Positions 17,924-26,194 of a stretch of 64,000 bases of DNA are shown here, piece after piece. Location of the stretch: positions 106,142 through 170,141 of the forward strand of contig JAHDXO010000007.1 of the NCBI GenBank assembly GCA_023382975.1, written 5' to 3'. The first letter of the stretch is position 1. Every line of letters begins with the position of its first letter. The position numbers and the translations under genes were made by a program. This stretch comes from Pirellulaceae bacterium. Lineage in GTDB: Bacteria; Planctomycetota; Planctomycetia; Pirellulales; Pirellulaceae. The notes below the pieces were generated by a model. It was not told where the DNA came from, searched no databases, and saw only the letters and a program-made list of their open reading frames with translations.

Positions 17924-20236
17924 TCAGGCTTGGCCGCGGGATTCATCGTCAAAATCGCGTTGGACACCCTGCCACAGGAACTGATGCTCCACTTTCGACT
18001 TGTGCATCGCTTGGCGAAGCGGTTCGTCCTCCAGTTCCGCTACCACACTTTCCACCTTGCCGAGGGCAGATCGGATTTCTGGTTCCGACGGGTCCAGCCC
18101 TCGGAATTTTGGCAAAAGCTTCTGCTCGATCTGGTCGGACATTGCCCAGTTCAGCCACGGTTCCCCTTCAATCCGCGGAAAATTGGCCACGTAAGCCTCG
18201 ATCGCGCGACCCACGCGGTATGCAAACGGCCGTCGGATCATTTTCATGGCCTCGTTCAGTCCTTGAATCCACCCATGCACTCGAGTGCGCGTATCCTCGT
18301 CTAAAGATGAAGCATCCCGCTGCCAACTGCGCCAAGCGTCGTAGGCCAGCCGGCGACCACCCTTTGTGTTGCCATTCGACGAAGGTTCCCTCGAACCCGA
18401 GTTGACCATCACCTTCTTGGGCGGCCCAAAGCGAAGCACGTTCGCCCGGTCAACCACTTTGTCGGACAACGATTGGGTCGTCTCGTCCTCGTTCATCGTT
18501 CCCGTGAACAGGACATTCTGCCCCACGAACAGATGCATCACTGAACCACCCTTTCCACTCCGCCCAACCTCCAGCGGGATCTCCGCCTTGCCGCGATCTG
18601 CCACATTCGACAAGTCGACTCCACGACGCATTTCCAGGCGGCTGAGAAACTCGCTAAAATAGTACTCGACGCGAGCGAGGTTCATCTCGTCAAGCAAGAC
18701 CATCAACACCTGATCACTTCGCGAATTCTCGCCCCACCCGCGGGGCGGATTCCAGCCTCGGTCCGGCTCGTCGAAATACTGGTCCATCTGGATCAAGGCA
18801 CGTCCCAACTCAGTGGCGCGATATCGCCCTTCGAGGTAGTTGAAGAAGCCGAACATGTCCTGGGGACTGTCCCACCGAGGTTGCACGGCGATGTTCAAGA
18901 AATGCATCCCCATCGCTTTGGCGTAGCGACGTGGCAATTCGCTCTTTCCGGTGCCACTGATCCCCGCCAGCACCACCAAGGGAGAGATGTCGTTCACTTT
19001 CAAAGCAGTGTGAAACGCGTACAGGATTCTGGGGTGAAAGCGAAATCCACTCTCTTCCAGGTGATCTTGGAGCTTCCTCAACTGTGACGATTCGTCGACC
19101 TTTCGCATCAATTCCCGATCGTGACTGGGAAGCACGGGTTGCCACAAGTCGCCTGTACGTTCTTCGTCCGCGACATGACCGACCCGGGTCATCATTTTTT
19201 CCCAATCATCCCGCAACAGCGGCAATCGATGGTCAAGTTCCTCTCGTTCTGCGCGCAACCCGGACAGCTTCGCTTCCGCCTGTTCCCGTTGATGTTTGAG
19301 TTCATCCAGGCGGTCCTGTTCAAGTCGAAGTTCGTCCTTCATGCTGTCGCGGTTCTGTCGCAATTCTGCCAGGTCGCGGTTGTAGTCGTTCAGTTTCTTG
19401 CGAGCTTGTTGATCGAGCGATTCCACCTGTTGCTGAAGCTCCCGCTTCTGCTTTTCCAGGTTGTCAACGTCTTTCTGAAGCTGGTGAAGACGTTCTTTGG
19501 CCGACTCCGCCTGTTGAACTTGGCTTTCAAGGTCGCGAAGTCGTCCTTGGAGTTGTTGGGCTTGGAATTCGCTGCGCAGAATCGCCTGATCGAGATCGAG
19601 TTTCTTTCGGTTCAATTCCGCAAAATCGGCTTGGAGTGTTTTCAGTTCCTGGCTGGCCCTCTCCAGTTCCGCAAGTTTGCTGTCCGCCTGCCCTTGTAGC
19701 TCGCGATTCTGCTTTTCCAAAACATCGATTTCCTTCTGCAAGTGTTGGAGACGCTCTTTAGCTGCCTCCGCCTGTTGAACTTGGCTTGCAAGGTCGCGTT
19801 GCCGCGCCTCGAGTTGTTGAACTTGAAGTTCGCTGCGCAGAATCGCCTGCTCCAGATCGAGTTTCTTCTGATTCAAGTCCGCATAGTCGGCTTGGAGTCT
19901 TTCGAGCTCTTGGCGGACTTTCTGCAGGTCGGCAAACTCCGCGTCGCGTTGCCGCAACTCGTTTTGGAGATCGTCCAGACGCTGTTGAGCCCGATCCCGT
20001 TCGTCGAGAATTTGCTGTGCTTCGAAGACGGCGTCGCGAAGGCGATCGAATTCCTGTTGCATTTCAGCGATGCGGTGTTGAAGGAATTCGTACTTCGTGG
20101 CTTCGGGAAGCCGTTGTTCTCGCTCCCAAAGCGACAATGCTTGCCGCCGACAAGCGCCGAACACCAGCGCGCAGAAAAAGACGCTCAAGATCGTCGCGAC
20201 ACTACCGAGGACCACGAAGAAGATCGTTGAAGTCAT
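17924..20236 (-). CDS. Membrane-anchored coiled-coil McrB-type AAA+ motor
   Basis: This 770-residue protein has three parts. Residues 2-27 form a transmembrane helix (IFFVVLGSVATILSVFF). Residues 37-347 form one long coiled coil. Residues 385-770 form an McrB-type AAA+ domain with Walker A GISGTGKSE (about 425-433), Walker B VLLDEMNLAR (about 513-522) and the family's GTMNEDE loop (about 579-585), in place of the usual GTMNxxDRS. McrB motors hydrolyse GTP and drive McrC. The coiled coil contains an 87-residue tandem repeat (19376-19897). ATG 20236 is chosen so the helix is N-terminal; a TTG at 20260 overlaps the stop of the upstream gene and could be the coupled start. The DUF2357 gene follows after 17 bases. 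Confidence 0.85.
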   Translation of the reverse strand: MTSTIFFVVLGSVATILSVFFCALVFGACRRQALSLWEREQRLPEATKYEFLQHRIAEMQQEFDRLRDAVFEAQQILDERDRAQQRLDDLQNELRQRDAEFADLQKVRQELERLQADYADLNQKKLDLEQAILRSELQVQQLEARQRDLASQVQQAEAAKERLQHLQKEIDVLEKQNRELQGQADSKLAELERASQELKTLQADFAELNRKKLDLDQAILRSEFQAQQLQGRLRDLESQVQQAESAKERLHQLQKDVDNLEKQKRELQQQVESLDQQARKKLNDYNRDLAELRQNRDSMKDELRLEQDRLDELKHQREQAEAKLSGLRAEREELDHRLPLLRDDWEKMMTRVGHVADEERTGDLWQPVLPSHDRELMRKVDESSQLRKLQDHLEESGFRFHPRILYAFHTALKVNDISPLVVLAGISGTGKSELPRRYAKAMGMHFLNIAVQPRWDSPQDMFGFFNYLEGRYRATELGRALIQMDQYFDEPDRGWNPPRGWGENSRSDQVLMVLLDEMNLARVEYYFSEFLSRLEMRRGVDLSNVADRGKAEIPLEVGRSGKGGSVMHLFVGQNVLFTGTMNEDETTQSLSDKVVDRANVLRFGPPKKVMVNSGSREPSSNGNTKGGRRLAYDAWRSWQRDASSLDEDTRTRVHGWIQGLNEAMKMIRRPFAYRVGRAIEAYVANFPRIEGEPWLNWAMSDQIEQKLLPKFRGLDPSEPEIRSALGKVESVVAELEDEPLRQAMHKSKVEHQFLWQGVQRDFDDESRGQA
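19376..19897 (-). repeat. 261-base tandem duplication inside the McrB-like gene
   Basis: Two adjacent 87-codon units, 19897-19637 and 19636-19376, encode near-identical coiled-coil segments. The first has LQADYADLNQKKLDLEQAIL and the second LQADFAELNRKKLDLDQAIL. Both continue with RSE-x-Q-x-QQL, a SQVQQAE-x-AKER block and LEKQ-x-REL. The DNA is also clearly alike. Similarity fades near the end of the second unit. Confidence 0.85.
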
Positions 20237-20256
20237 GGGGAAGCTGCTCTGTTGGC

Positions 20257-21720
20257 TCAAGGCATGGTGGATGTCGGTTCAGTGCCCATCGAATCGTCCG
20301 ATGAATTAGGTTGTCCGGATGATTCGGTCGCGTCGCCCGATGTGGGCTTTCTTGGTGGGTCTTCAGGCCGTTCTGTCATCTGGGGTACCGCCTCGCTGCG
20401 ACGACGAAGTTCGTCCAGCAAGATCCCAAGTCGCTTCTGCAGCGATGCCTCGTCGCTCCTTGCCGATTCGATGTCGCCGTTCAGTCTGGTCAACTCCGAT
20501 TTTTTCTGTTGTACATCCGACTCCAGTGTTCGCTGCTCATCACTCAGTTGCTTGATCGTCTGATCGAGCGACAAGTTCTGCTGGCGGGCGTCGGCCACCT
20601 GCCTTTCCACGGCTAGAACCTGTCCCTCCAAATCCGCAACTTGCGTTCTGAGACTGGCAATCTGCGTTTGCGATTGGGTTTTCTGGAGTATGAACGTTTC
20701 GATCGAAGCACTCAGGGCGGTTTCCTGACTCTTTAGCTCCAGAAGTTTTTGCCGTAGAATGGTCTCTTCATCCCGCAAATCTGCGATGGTCTGCTGGGCT
20801 GATTTAACTTCCCCCGATACCTCCGTCGATTTCACTTCAAGATCTGCGATTCGTTTCGTGAGTGCTGCCTCATCTTCTTTCAGTCGACGCAGCTCCTCCT
20901 GAACGTTGTCGATCTGCTGCCCAAGGCTTGCTAATTGCTCCTTCTCTGCCTTCGCCGCCACCAATTCTTCTAGCACTGTCTTGAGTTCGTCACGATTCGT
21001 GCGAAGTTGAGTATCCAGACTTGCTCGTTCGTCCTGCGCGGTCTTGATCTGCTCTCTTTGCTGTTCCAACATCGTCTTGTTAACCGCCACGCTCGTCGAA
21101 AGCGCGGTGACTTCTGCCTCGAGCCCTGGTTTTGCGCCGTCCAATTTTGCCTTTTCGTTGTCCAGCCTTGCCAATTCCGTCTTCAAAGACGTTGCCTTCT
21201 CCTCAAAGGCTTTGAGCTCCTCGGAAGCCTTCGCGACCTTGCTCAGCAGTTGGTAGTACTCTTTCACTTTCTCCGCGATGTTGCGACTGACCCCTTCCAG
21301 TTTTCTTTCCTCGGCCGTCAGTTCTTTCAGCACTGCGTCATGTTGGCGCCTTATTTCAACAAGCTCGCCTTCAACCTTGGCTTTGTCAGTTTGTAGGCCA
21401 CCCATTTGTGCATTTAGACCGTCAACCTGGCCATTCAACCGCTCAGCTTCCTTCTTCAGTGCGGTGACCCTGACCTCGGCCTCGATTAACTCGTTGTTTG
21501 CGACTACTAACGTGAAAATGGAGTTTCCTTGCGCCGCCAGCGCCGTCACTGCGACGAGAGACGCAATCACCATCCACCAAATGCCGGGCAATCCGGAAAT
21601 CGAACGCTTGGTGCGGGTGTCCGGTACGCTAGGAGCAGAGGGTGTTGCGGGATCCCTATATTCCGAAAAGATCTGAATTTCGGGGGCATCAAATCTGTCT
21701 GCGTCGGTGTAGTTGGGCAT
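20257..21720 (-). CDS. Membrane-anchored coiled-coil protein of the defence operon
   Basis: The 487-residue product has an N-terminal cytoplasmic segment of about 45 residues, one transmembrane helix (GIWWMVIASLVAVTALAA, about 47-64), an unbroken coiled coil to about residue 435, and a disordered Pro/Ser/Thr-rich tail ending in TEPTSTMP. No enzymatic motif is seen. The start at 21720 has GGGCGGAG eight bases upstream and lies about 58 bases after a near-consensus promoter (21786-21812). The stop is next to or overlaps the start of the McrB-like gene, which is itself a transmembrane coiled-coil protein. The two probably assemble together through their coiled coils at the membrane. I do not recognise a named family. 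Confidence 0.75.
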   Translation of the reverse strand: MPNYTDADRFDAPEIQIFSEYRDPATPSAPSVPDTRTKRSISGLPGIWWMVIASLVAVTALAAQGNSIFTLVVANNELIEAEVRVTALKKEAERLNGQVDGLNAQMGGLQTDKAKVEGELVEIRRQHDAVLKELTAEERKLEGVSRNIAEKVKEYYQLLSKVAKASEELKAFEEKATSLKTELARLDNEKAKLDGAKPGLEAEVTALSTSVAVNKTMLEQQREQIKTAQDERASLDTQLRTNRDELKTVLEELVAAKAEKEQLASLGQQIDNVQEELRRLKEDEAALTKRIADLEVKSTEVSGEVKSAQQTIADLRDEETILRQKLLELKSQETALSASIETFILQKTQSQTQIASLRTQVADLEGQVLAVERQVADARQQNLSLDQTIKQLSDEQRTLESDVQQKKSELTRLNGDIESARSDEASLQKRLGILLDELRRRSEAVPQMTERPEDPPRKPTSGDATESSGQPNSSDDSMGTEPTSTMP

Positions 21721-22032
21721 TTGATTGTCTCCGCCCCTCGACCGGGTGTCAGTCCCGTCATTGGTTCGAATTACTCTGAATATGTAGTATACTCGGTGCG
21801 GGGGGATGTCAACGATTTTCGCCGAAGCTGGTGGGACACGAACGCCAAAACCAGGGCAAGTAGCAACCATTCTGGAAATTGATTTATGAACAAAAAAGGT
21901 ACATTACTGGACTTTGCGGAACGGATACGCTGGGAGATCAGCTAGATACGTACTCGCTATCGGGGGCTCCGTCTCAGCCCGCACAGTCAGACGACCAAGG
22001 TACTCGGACGCCGTCACGCGTCCTCGCCACGT
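21721..22032. other. Spacer between the helicase gene and the four-gene defence operon
   Basis: These 312 bases are visibly richer in A+T than the surroundings in parts (TTGATTTATGAACAAAAAAGG near 21878-21898). They hold a promoter at 21786-21812. No open frame with a ribosome site was found. The long leader and separate promoter suggest the helicase is at least partly expressed apart from the downstream genes. Confidence 0.5.
21786..21812 (-). promoter_or_regulatory. Near-consensus promoter of the defence operon
   Basis: On the minus strand a perfect TTGACA (21812-21807) and TATACT (21791-21786) are separated by 15 bases that include a CCCCCC run. The short spacer may make it weak or dependent on an activator. 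Transcription would begin near 21779, about 58 bases before the coiled-coil gene's ATG. Confidence 0.5.
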
Positions 22033-25000
22033 CTACGTTACGTTCCAACGGCGCCGAATACGTTCGACGCAGCCGGCCAGATCCTCTCGAAGTTGATATA
22101 CCCAGAATCGTTGAACCGTCCAGCCGTTGGCCACTAGCAAGAGGTCTCGCTCGAGGTCTTCCCGTTTGCGAGACCCGTCCCAGTTCTTGTGGTAGGTCTC
22201 GCCGTCGACCTCGACGTTAAGTTTCAACCCCGGTTTCAGCAACGCGAAATCGAGGAACTTTCCGCATGCCGGATACTGTTGGGTAAAAGGTATCCCAGCT
22301 TGCACAAGCGCCTCGGCCAAGCGTGGCTCCCAGACAGGTCCGATCAAGTCTTCCCGAAGTGGGGACGCGGCACCAGGTTCGTCCTTGCAGCTCTTGGCCA
22401 GCCGTCGAATGTGTTCGGCCGGGCAATTCTTGGCCCACTCAAGATCCCCGAAGACATGCAGCAGATGCATGGCGCGGCTGACCGCGACGTTAAATCGATT
22501 CGGCGTTTGGGCCAGGAACCTTGCAGAACCGGCGGGCATGTCCGGCCCGCCTACCAAACTGAAGAGGACGACATGCCGCTCGTCCCCCTGAAACCCATCG
22601 GCTGTATCAACCAGCATACGCCAGTTGTCCAGCAGCGACTGGTCAAAGTGTTCCCACACCGCATCCCGAATGCGATTCGCCTGCTGCCGGAACGGAGTGA
22701 CTACTCCCACCGTTCCGGCAAAATGCTTGTCCCGAAGCCGCACCAATTCGGCAAGGACGGCGTCGATCTGACGTCGACTGATTGCGCCCCCTCCGGCAAT
22801 GCCCTCGGCATCTGCAGGGACGTCGGTCCATCGCAGGCCGCTCTGTCCCGTGCCCAATCCGCCCGCGTTTGTCATGACAACGAGCGTCTCCCGATAAAAG
22901 GCCGAGTTGCAGTATTCGGCGATTCGTGGATGACAGCGATGGTGTTGCCTCAATTGGATCGGCCGAGACAAATGTTCCGCGGCGGCGGCCAGATGAAAGG
23001 CCGATGTTGTGCGGTAGCTGTAGCGTTCAAGCTTGGGCTCCAGTAGCTTGAACTGACGTCGCAATTGCGTGTCCAGGGCTCCGGAGATCCGCGTCACGTG
23101 CGACAACTGCATCGGATCCCCGACAAACATTGCCCGGCGGCACCGGAACAGCAGAGGTACGACGGAGGCAATGTCGCACTGGCTGGACTCGTCGATGATC
23201 AGCAGATCGATACTACCCGCCTTCCAGGGCAAGTGTCGGCCAGCGGAAAGGTTCGTTGTTGCCAGCAATGGAACATGATTCAACAGAATCGGAAAGGAAC
23301 GCTGCAGGAGACGGTCGAGATTCCGCTCGGCTAGATCCCCGCCGAGGGCCTGGTAGTTCTGGATGCCGGCCCACAGATCAACGAGTTCTTGCCGTTCTTC
23401 AGGTGTCAATTCAGCGCCCCAAGCGTCGGCCACGCCCCGAAGGCATTCACGTGACGCAGCAACATCAATCGCAAGCACGCCCGCATAACGGGCGTAAACC
23501 ACATCGAGACTTTCGCTTCGTCCAATTCGCTCGCGCAACTCCGCGACCTTGCGAACGGCCTCGATGGCTTGGGCGACGCGGAGCCAATGCCTGAGCCGAA
23601 ATCGCAGCAAGTCTGGCTGCTTGGTGTCCGCGTTTGGCAAGGAAACTGAAGTGGCGGTATCCGTACCGAATTGGGCCGTGAAGGCGTCATCGATCTGCCG
23701 GGCGCGTCGCACGCACGCGCGAAGAGCCATCAGCCGACGGAAGAATCCGACGAACCACTTCCACGAAAACGCAGCGGGTGGTAGCGGCCCCAACGTCTTC
23801 AGCAGCCCGCCGATCTCCATGCTGCAGGCGGCGTCTTGAACCAACGCAAGTTGATCGATCATGTCGGTTGGCAGCGTGACGCGAGCGTCGCTGACCGCAT
23901 ATTCGGCCTCGGCAAGCGATGCGTGCAACTCTTGGGTCTCGCGGACCTGTTGTTGGATTTCCGCAAGGCGGGCGACGATTTGTGCGCAACGTCCTCGAAG
24001 CTGGTCCCGGAGCACGAGCGCCCGCTCGTGGACCGGTTTGCTCAAAATGTCCGTGAGCGCTTGGGGCAGGCTGGCATCCACTTGTTGTCCAAAGGGTCGC
24101 GCCAGTCGAAGGATGATCTGTGACGGTTCGACGGTAGCGTTTAGCCGGGGAACCACTGCCTCCAATGCCTGATGATTTCGGCTGGCGAAAAGAGCCGAGC
24201 GGCCTGCAATTGCAGCCTGAGCTAGGACGGCAGACACGACGCGCGACTTGCCCGTTCCGGGCGGTCCTACGATCACACTCAGTAGTTCACTGGCAGATGA
24301 CTGGCAGGCTTTCAGTTGCTCGTCGTTGAGAGCCTCGACCATTGCCAAATGCACCAGGGATTCCAACTGGCAGCTAAGATCGTCGGCGGCATCCTCCGGC
24401 ATTGCGGGCGCTTCCCCGTGTTGTAGTCGCTCGACGCGGGAGGCCCCGCGAGGATGCAGGTTGAGGACCGACGGCTTGCATGCGGCGTGAGGGAAAACGT
24501 GCGCCAGCGCGCTATGATCCAATTCGTCATCCGTCACCTGCCAAGCCAATTTGAGCAACTCGTCGTGCAATCGTGCCGTGTAACGCCACTTTCCGGGAAC
24601 AAACAGGGCGGCTCGATTGTAGATGCCGTCGTTTTGCAGATGTGACATGGAGGGCGAAGACCGCAGCCGGCGAATGTCCAAAACATCTGCGCACCACTTG
24701 GCGTAGTAGTGGCTCAACAAGTCACAGAACGGGGCGAAACTGCGGTAGTGCGGTTCGGACGAGGCGAAGTCCGATTCTTCGATATCGAAGCCGCAAAGTT
24801 CCAGGAATACCCGTCGATCTTCGCTGTTTTTCAGGCGGCGTTCGAGCCATCCGTCATTGATCCGGACTTGCCCCAATGCTCGCAGGTGGAGCGACGTTCG
24901 GTCGATTTCAAAAGCGACCGGCGCCAGAAAGACTGGCGACACAAACACCGTCTCCTGCCCCGTGCTGCTATCCTTCCAGCGGTAGCGATTCAAAGGAGCG

Positions 25001-25623
25001 CCGAGATACAGGTGAGTCCCCTGCTTGGCATGTTTGATAAATTCCGACCAGCCGCTGGGAATCTGGAGCATCATCTGCGGCGGTTCGTCGCTTTCCGGCC
25101 ACGCCAGATTGCCCGCCAAGCAGACGAACTTCCAATTCTCTTGGTCTGCCTTGCCGTGCAAAGTCGTTCCCTGATCCAGACGCACGCACTCCGCGTAGTA
25201 CTGGCACAGCCTGCGAAACACGGACCAGCGAGAACTGACCATCGACAACCTTGGAGGTTGTCGAGCACTTTCCGGAGTCGCTGCCCCTGCGAGCCGTGTC
25301 GATGAATCGCGGCTCTGAATTCCGGGCGTGCGAGAATGATTGGACGGGCCCGAGAGATCGGTCGGTGTGGCTCGCCCGCCGGACAGTCCCACTGATACGT
25401 CGAGTTCTTTTGGTCGTGAGGTTGTTTGGAGCCGCCATCGACGTCGGTGGCACGTTACAATTCCTTCTTGCTGGAGATTCAGCAGGCACCTGTGGACCAA
25501 CGGCACTGGCAGTCGCGTTGACTGGGCGATGTCGCGAGTCGCCAGTGCCACGGTGGCACGGCTGAGCCGCTCCACAATCGTCGTCCTTGCCTGAGCATCT
25601 TCGTCGTTGTTGCGAGGGTTCAT
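22033..25623 (-). CDS. UPF1-like SF1 helicase with C-terminal DUF559-type nuclease domain
   Basis: The 1196-residue protein begins with a winged-helix-like region (about 15-65, TRLPVPLVHRCLLNLQQEGI) and an unrecognised domain to about 440. The SF1 helicase follows: Walker A GPPGTGKS (453-460), a long helical insertion, motif II DESSQ (811-815), GDPMQL (835-840), the HHRCHPRI segment (894-901), motif V ADGFQGDE (1008-1015) and motif VI NRFNVAVSRA (1042-1051). This AAA_11/AAA_12 set is that of the UPF1/Dna2 group. Residues 1095-1196 form a DUF559/MTES_1575 (Vsr-like) nuclease fold with FLDF and VEVDGETYH. ATG 25623 is chosen; in-frame ATGs at 25857 and 25917 precede it but encode low-complexity sequence, and no clear ribosome site marks any. 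It lies just upstream of the McrBC-like operon. Confidence 0.85.
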   Translation of the reverse strand: MNPRNNDEDAQARTTIVERLSRATVALATRDIAQSTRLPVPLVHRCLLNLQQEGIVTCHRRRWRLQTTSRPKELDVSVGLSGGRATPTDLSGPSNHSRTPGIQSRDSSTRLAGAATPESARQPPRLSMVSSRWSVFRRLCQYYAECVRLDQGTTLHGKADQENWKFVCLAGNLAWPESDEPPQMMLQIPSGWSEFIKHAKQGTHLYLGAPLNRYRWKDSSTGQETVFVSPVFLAPVAFEIDRTSLHLRALGQVRINDGWLERRLKNSEDRRVFLELCGFDIEESDFASSEPHYRSFAPFCDLLSHYYAKWCADVLDIRRLRSSPSMSHLQNDGIYNRAALFVPGKWRYTARLHDELLKLAWQVTDDELDHSALAHVFPHAACKPSVLNLHPRGASRVERLQHGEAPAMPEDAADDLSCQLESLVHLAMVEALNDEQLKACQSSASELLSVIVGPPGTGKSRVVSAVLAQAAIAGRSALFASRNHQALEAVVPRLNATVEPSQIILRLARPFGQQVDASLPQALTDILSKPVHERALVLRDQLRGRCAQIVARLAEIQQQVRETQELHASLAEAEYAVSDARVTLPTDMIDQLALVQDAACSMEIGGLLKTLGPLPPAAFSWKWFVGFFRRLMALRACVRRARQIDDAFTAQFGTDTATSVSLPNADTKQPDLLRFRLRHWLRVAQAIEAVRKVAELRERIGRSESLDVVYARYAGVLAIDVAASRECLRGVADAWGAELTPEERQELVDLWAGIQNYQALGGDLAERNLDRLLQRSFPILLNHVPLLATTNLSAGRHLPWKAGSIDLLIIDESSQCDIASVVPLLFRCRRAMFVGDPMQLSHVTRISGALDTQLRRQFKLLEPKLERYSYRTTSAFHLAAAAEHLSRPIQLRQHHRCHPRIAEYCNSAFYRETLVVMTNAGGLGTGQSGLRWTDVPADAEGIAGGGAISRRQIDAVLAELVRLRDKHFAGTVGVVTPFRQQANRIRDAVWEHFDQSLLDNWRMLVDTADGFQGDERHVVLFSLVGGPDMPAGSARFLAQTPNRFNVAVSRAMHLLHVFGDLEWAKNCPAEHIRRLAKSCKDEPGAASPLREDLIGPVWEPRLAEALVQAGIPFTQQYPACGKFLDFALLKPGLKLNVEVDGETYHKNWDGSRKREDLERDLLLVANGWTVQRFWVYQLREDLAGCVERIRRRWNVT

Positions 25624-25963
25624 AAGTTCATCGATGCGAGTCGTGCTGTCAAAGGAGTAGGGGTGCCAGAAAGCTGTGCGGCTTTTCCGCGTCGGCGGGG
25701 ACGCGTGCCCCGGCATGCGGACAACTCGCCAGCGCGGATCCCCGGTGTGTTCTACGCAAACATTTGCACCCCTACAAGCCGAGTGACGGAACAAAGTCCG
25801 CGTGACCAGTCTCCAGAAAAGACCCCCGATAATCGGATCGAGCGGTTCATCGATCATGCCGATGCCTTCCCGATCAGAGCGGAGGGATCCCCTTGGAAGA
25901 ACAGCAAAACGGCACATCACATCGCCCGGCGATGCCACGGCGGATGCACTTTCTGGGAAGGGA
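25624..25963. other. Upstream region of the helicase gene, no gene seen
   Basis: The frame of the helicase stays open through this stretch, but the predicted sequence (Arg/Pro-rich, no motif) does not look coding. No promoter boxes were recognised with confidence. The helicase promoter is expected here. Confidence 0.35.
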
Positions 25964-26191
25964 CAGCAAGACTTGGGTTACAAGCGAGTGTTTGCGCATC
26001 GCGAACTGATGGCGGATCTGTTGCGGCGGTTCGTCTCCGAGCCGTGGGTGTCCAAAGTTGAAATGGACTCATCGGAGTGAGTCAGCGGCACGTTCATCAG
26101 CAACGATTTGCACGAGCGCGAGGATGACATCACCTGGAGAGTCCGACAATTTGGCGCGGGCGCTGATCGTCTGGCTCTGCAGAACCCGTAG
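25964..26191 (+). pseudogene. Rpn-type nuclease/transposase remnant (PD-(D/E)xK family)
   Basis: The plus-strand frame reads GYKRVFAHRELMADLLRRFV, then SEPWVSKVEMDSSE and a TGA at 26078-26080. After the stop the same frame continues with VSGTFISNDLHEREDDITWRVR before ending at 26191. This matches the N-terminal region of Rpn family recombination-promoting nucleases (typical pattern Y-K-x-L-F-S-H-P-x-M-V-x-D-L-L-R-G-F-V, then S-G-S-Y-V-S-D-D-L-R-E-R-x-D-D). The gene is therefore interrupted by an in-frame stop, has no good ATG, and is cut off before the catalytic part. The neighbouring hydrolase gene ends four bases further on. Confidence 0.7.
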
Positions 26192-26194
26192 TGG

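Noticed and set aside
19376..19897. Repeat array considered as CRISPR
   Set aside because: There are only two long units, in frame and coding for coiled coil, with no spacers.
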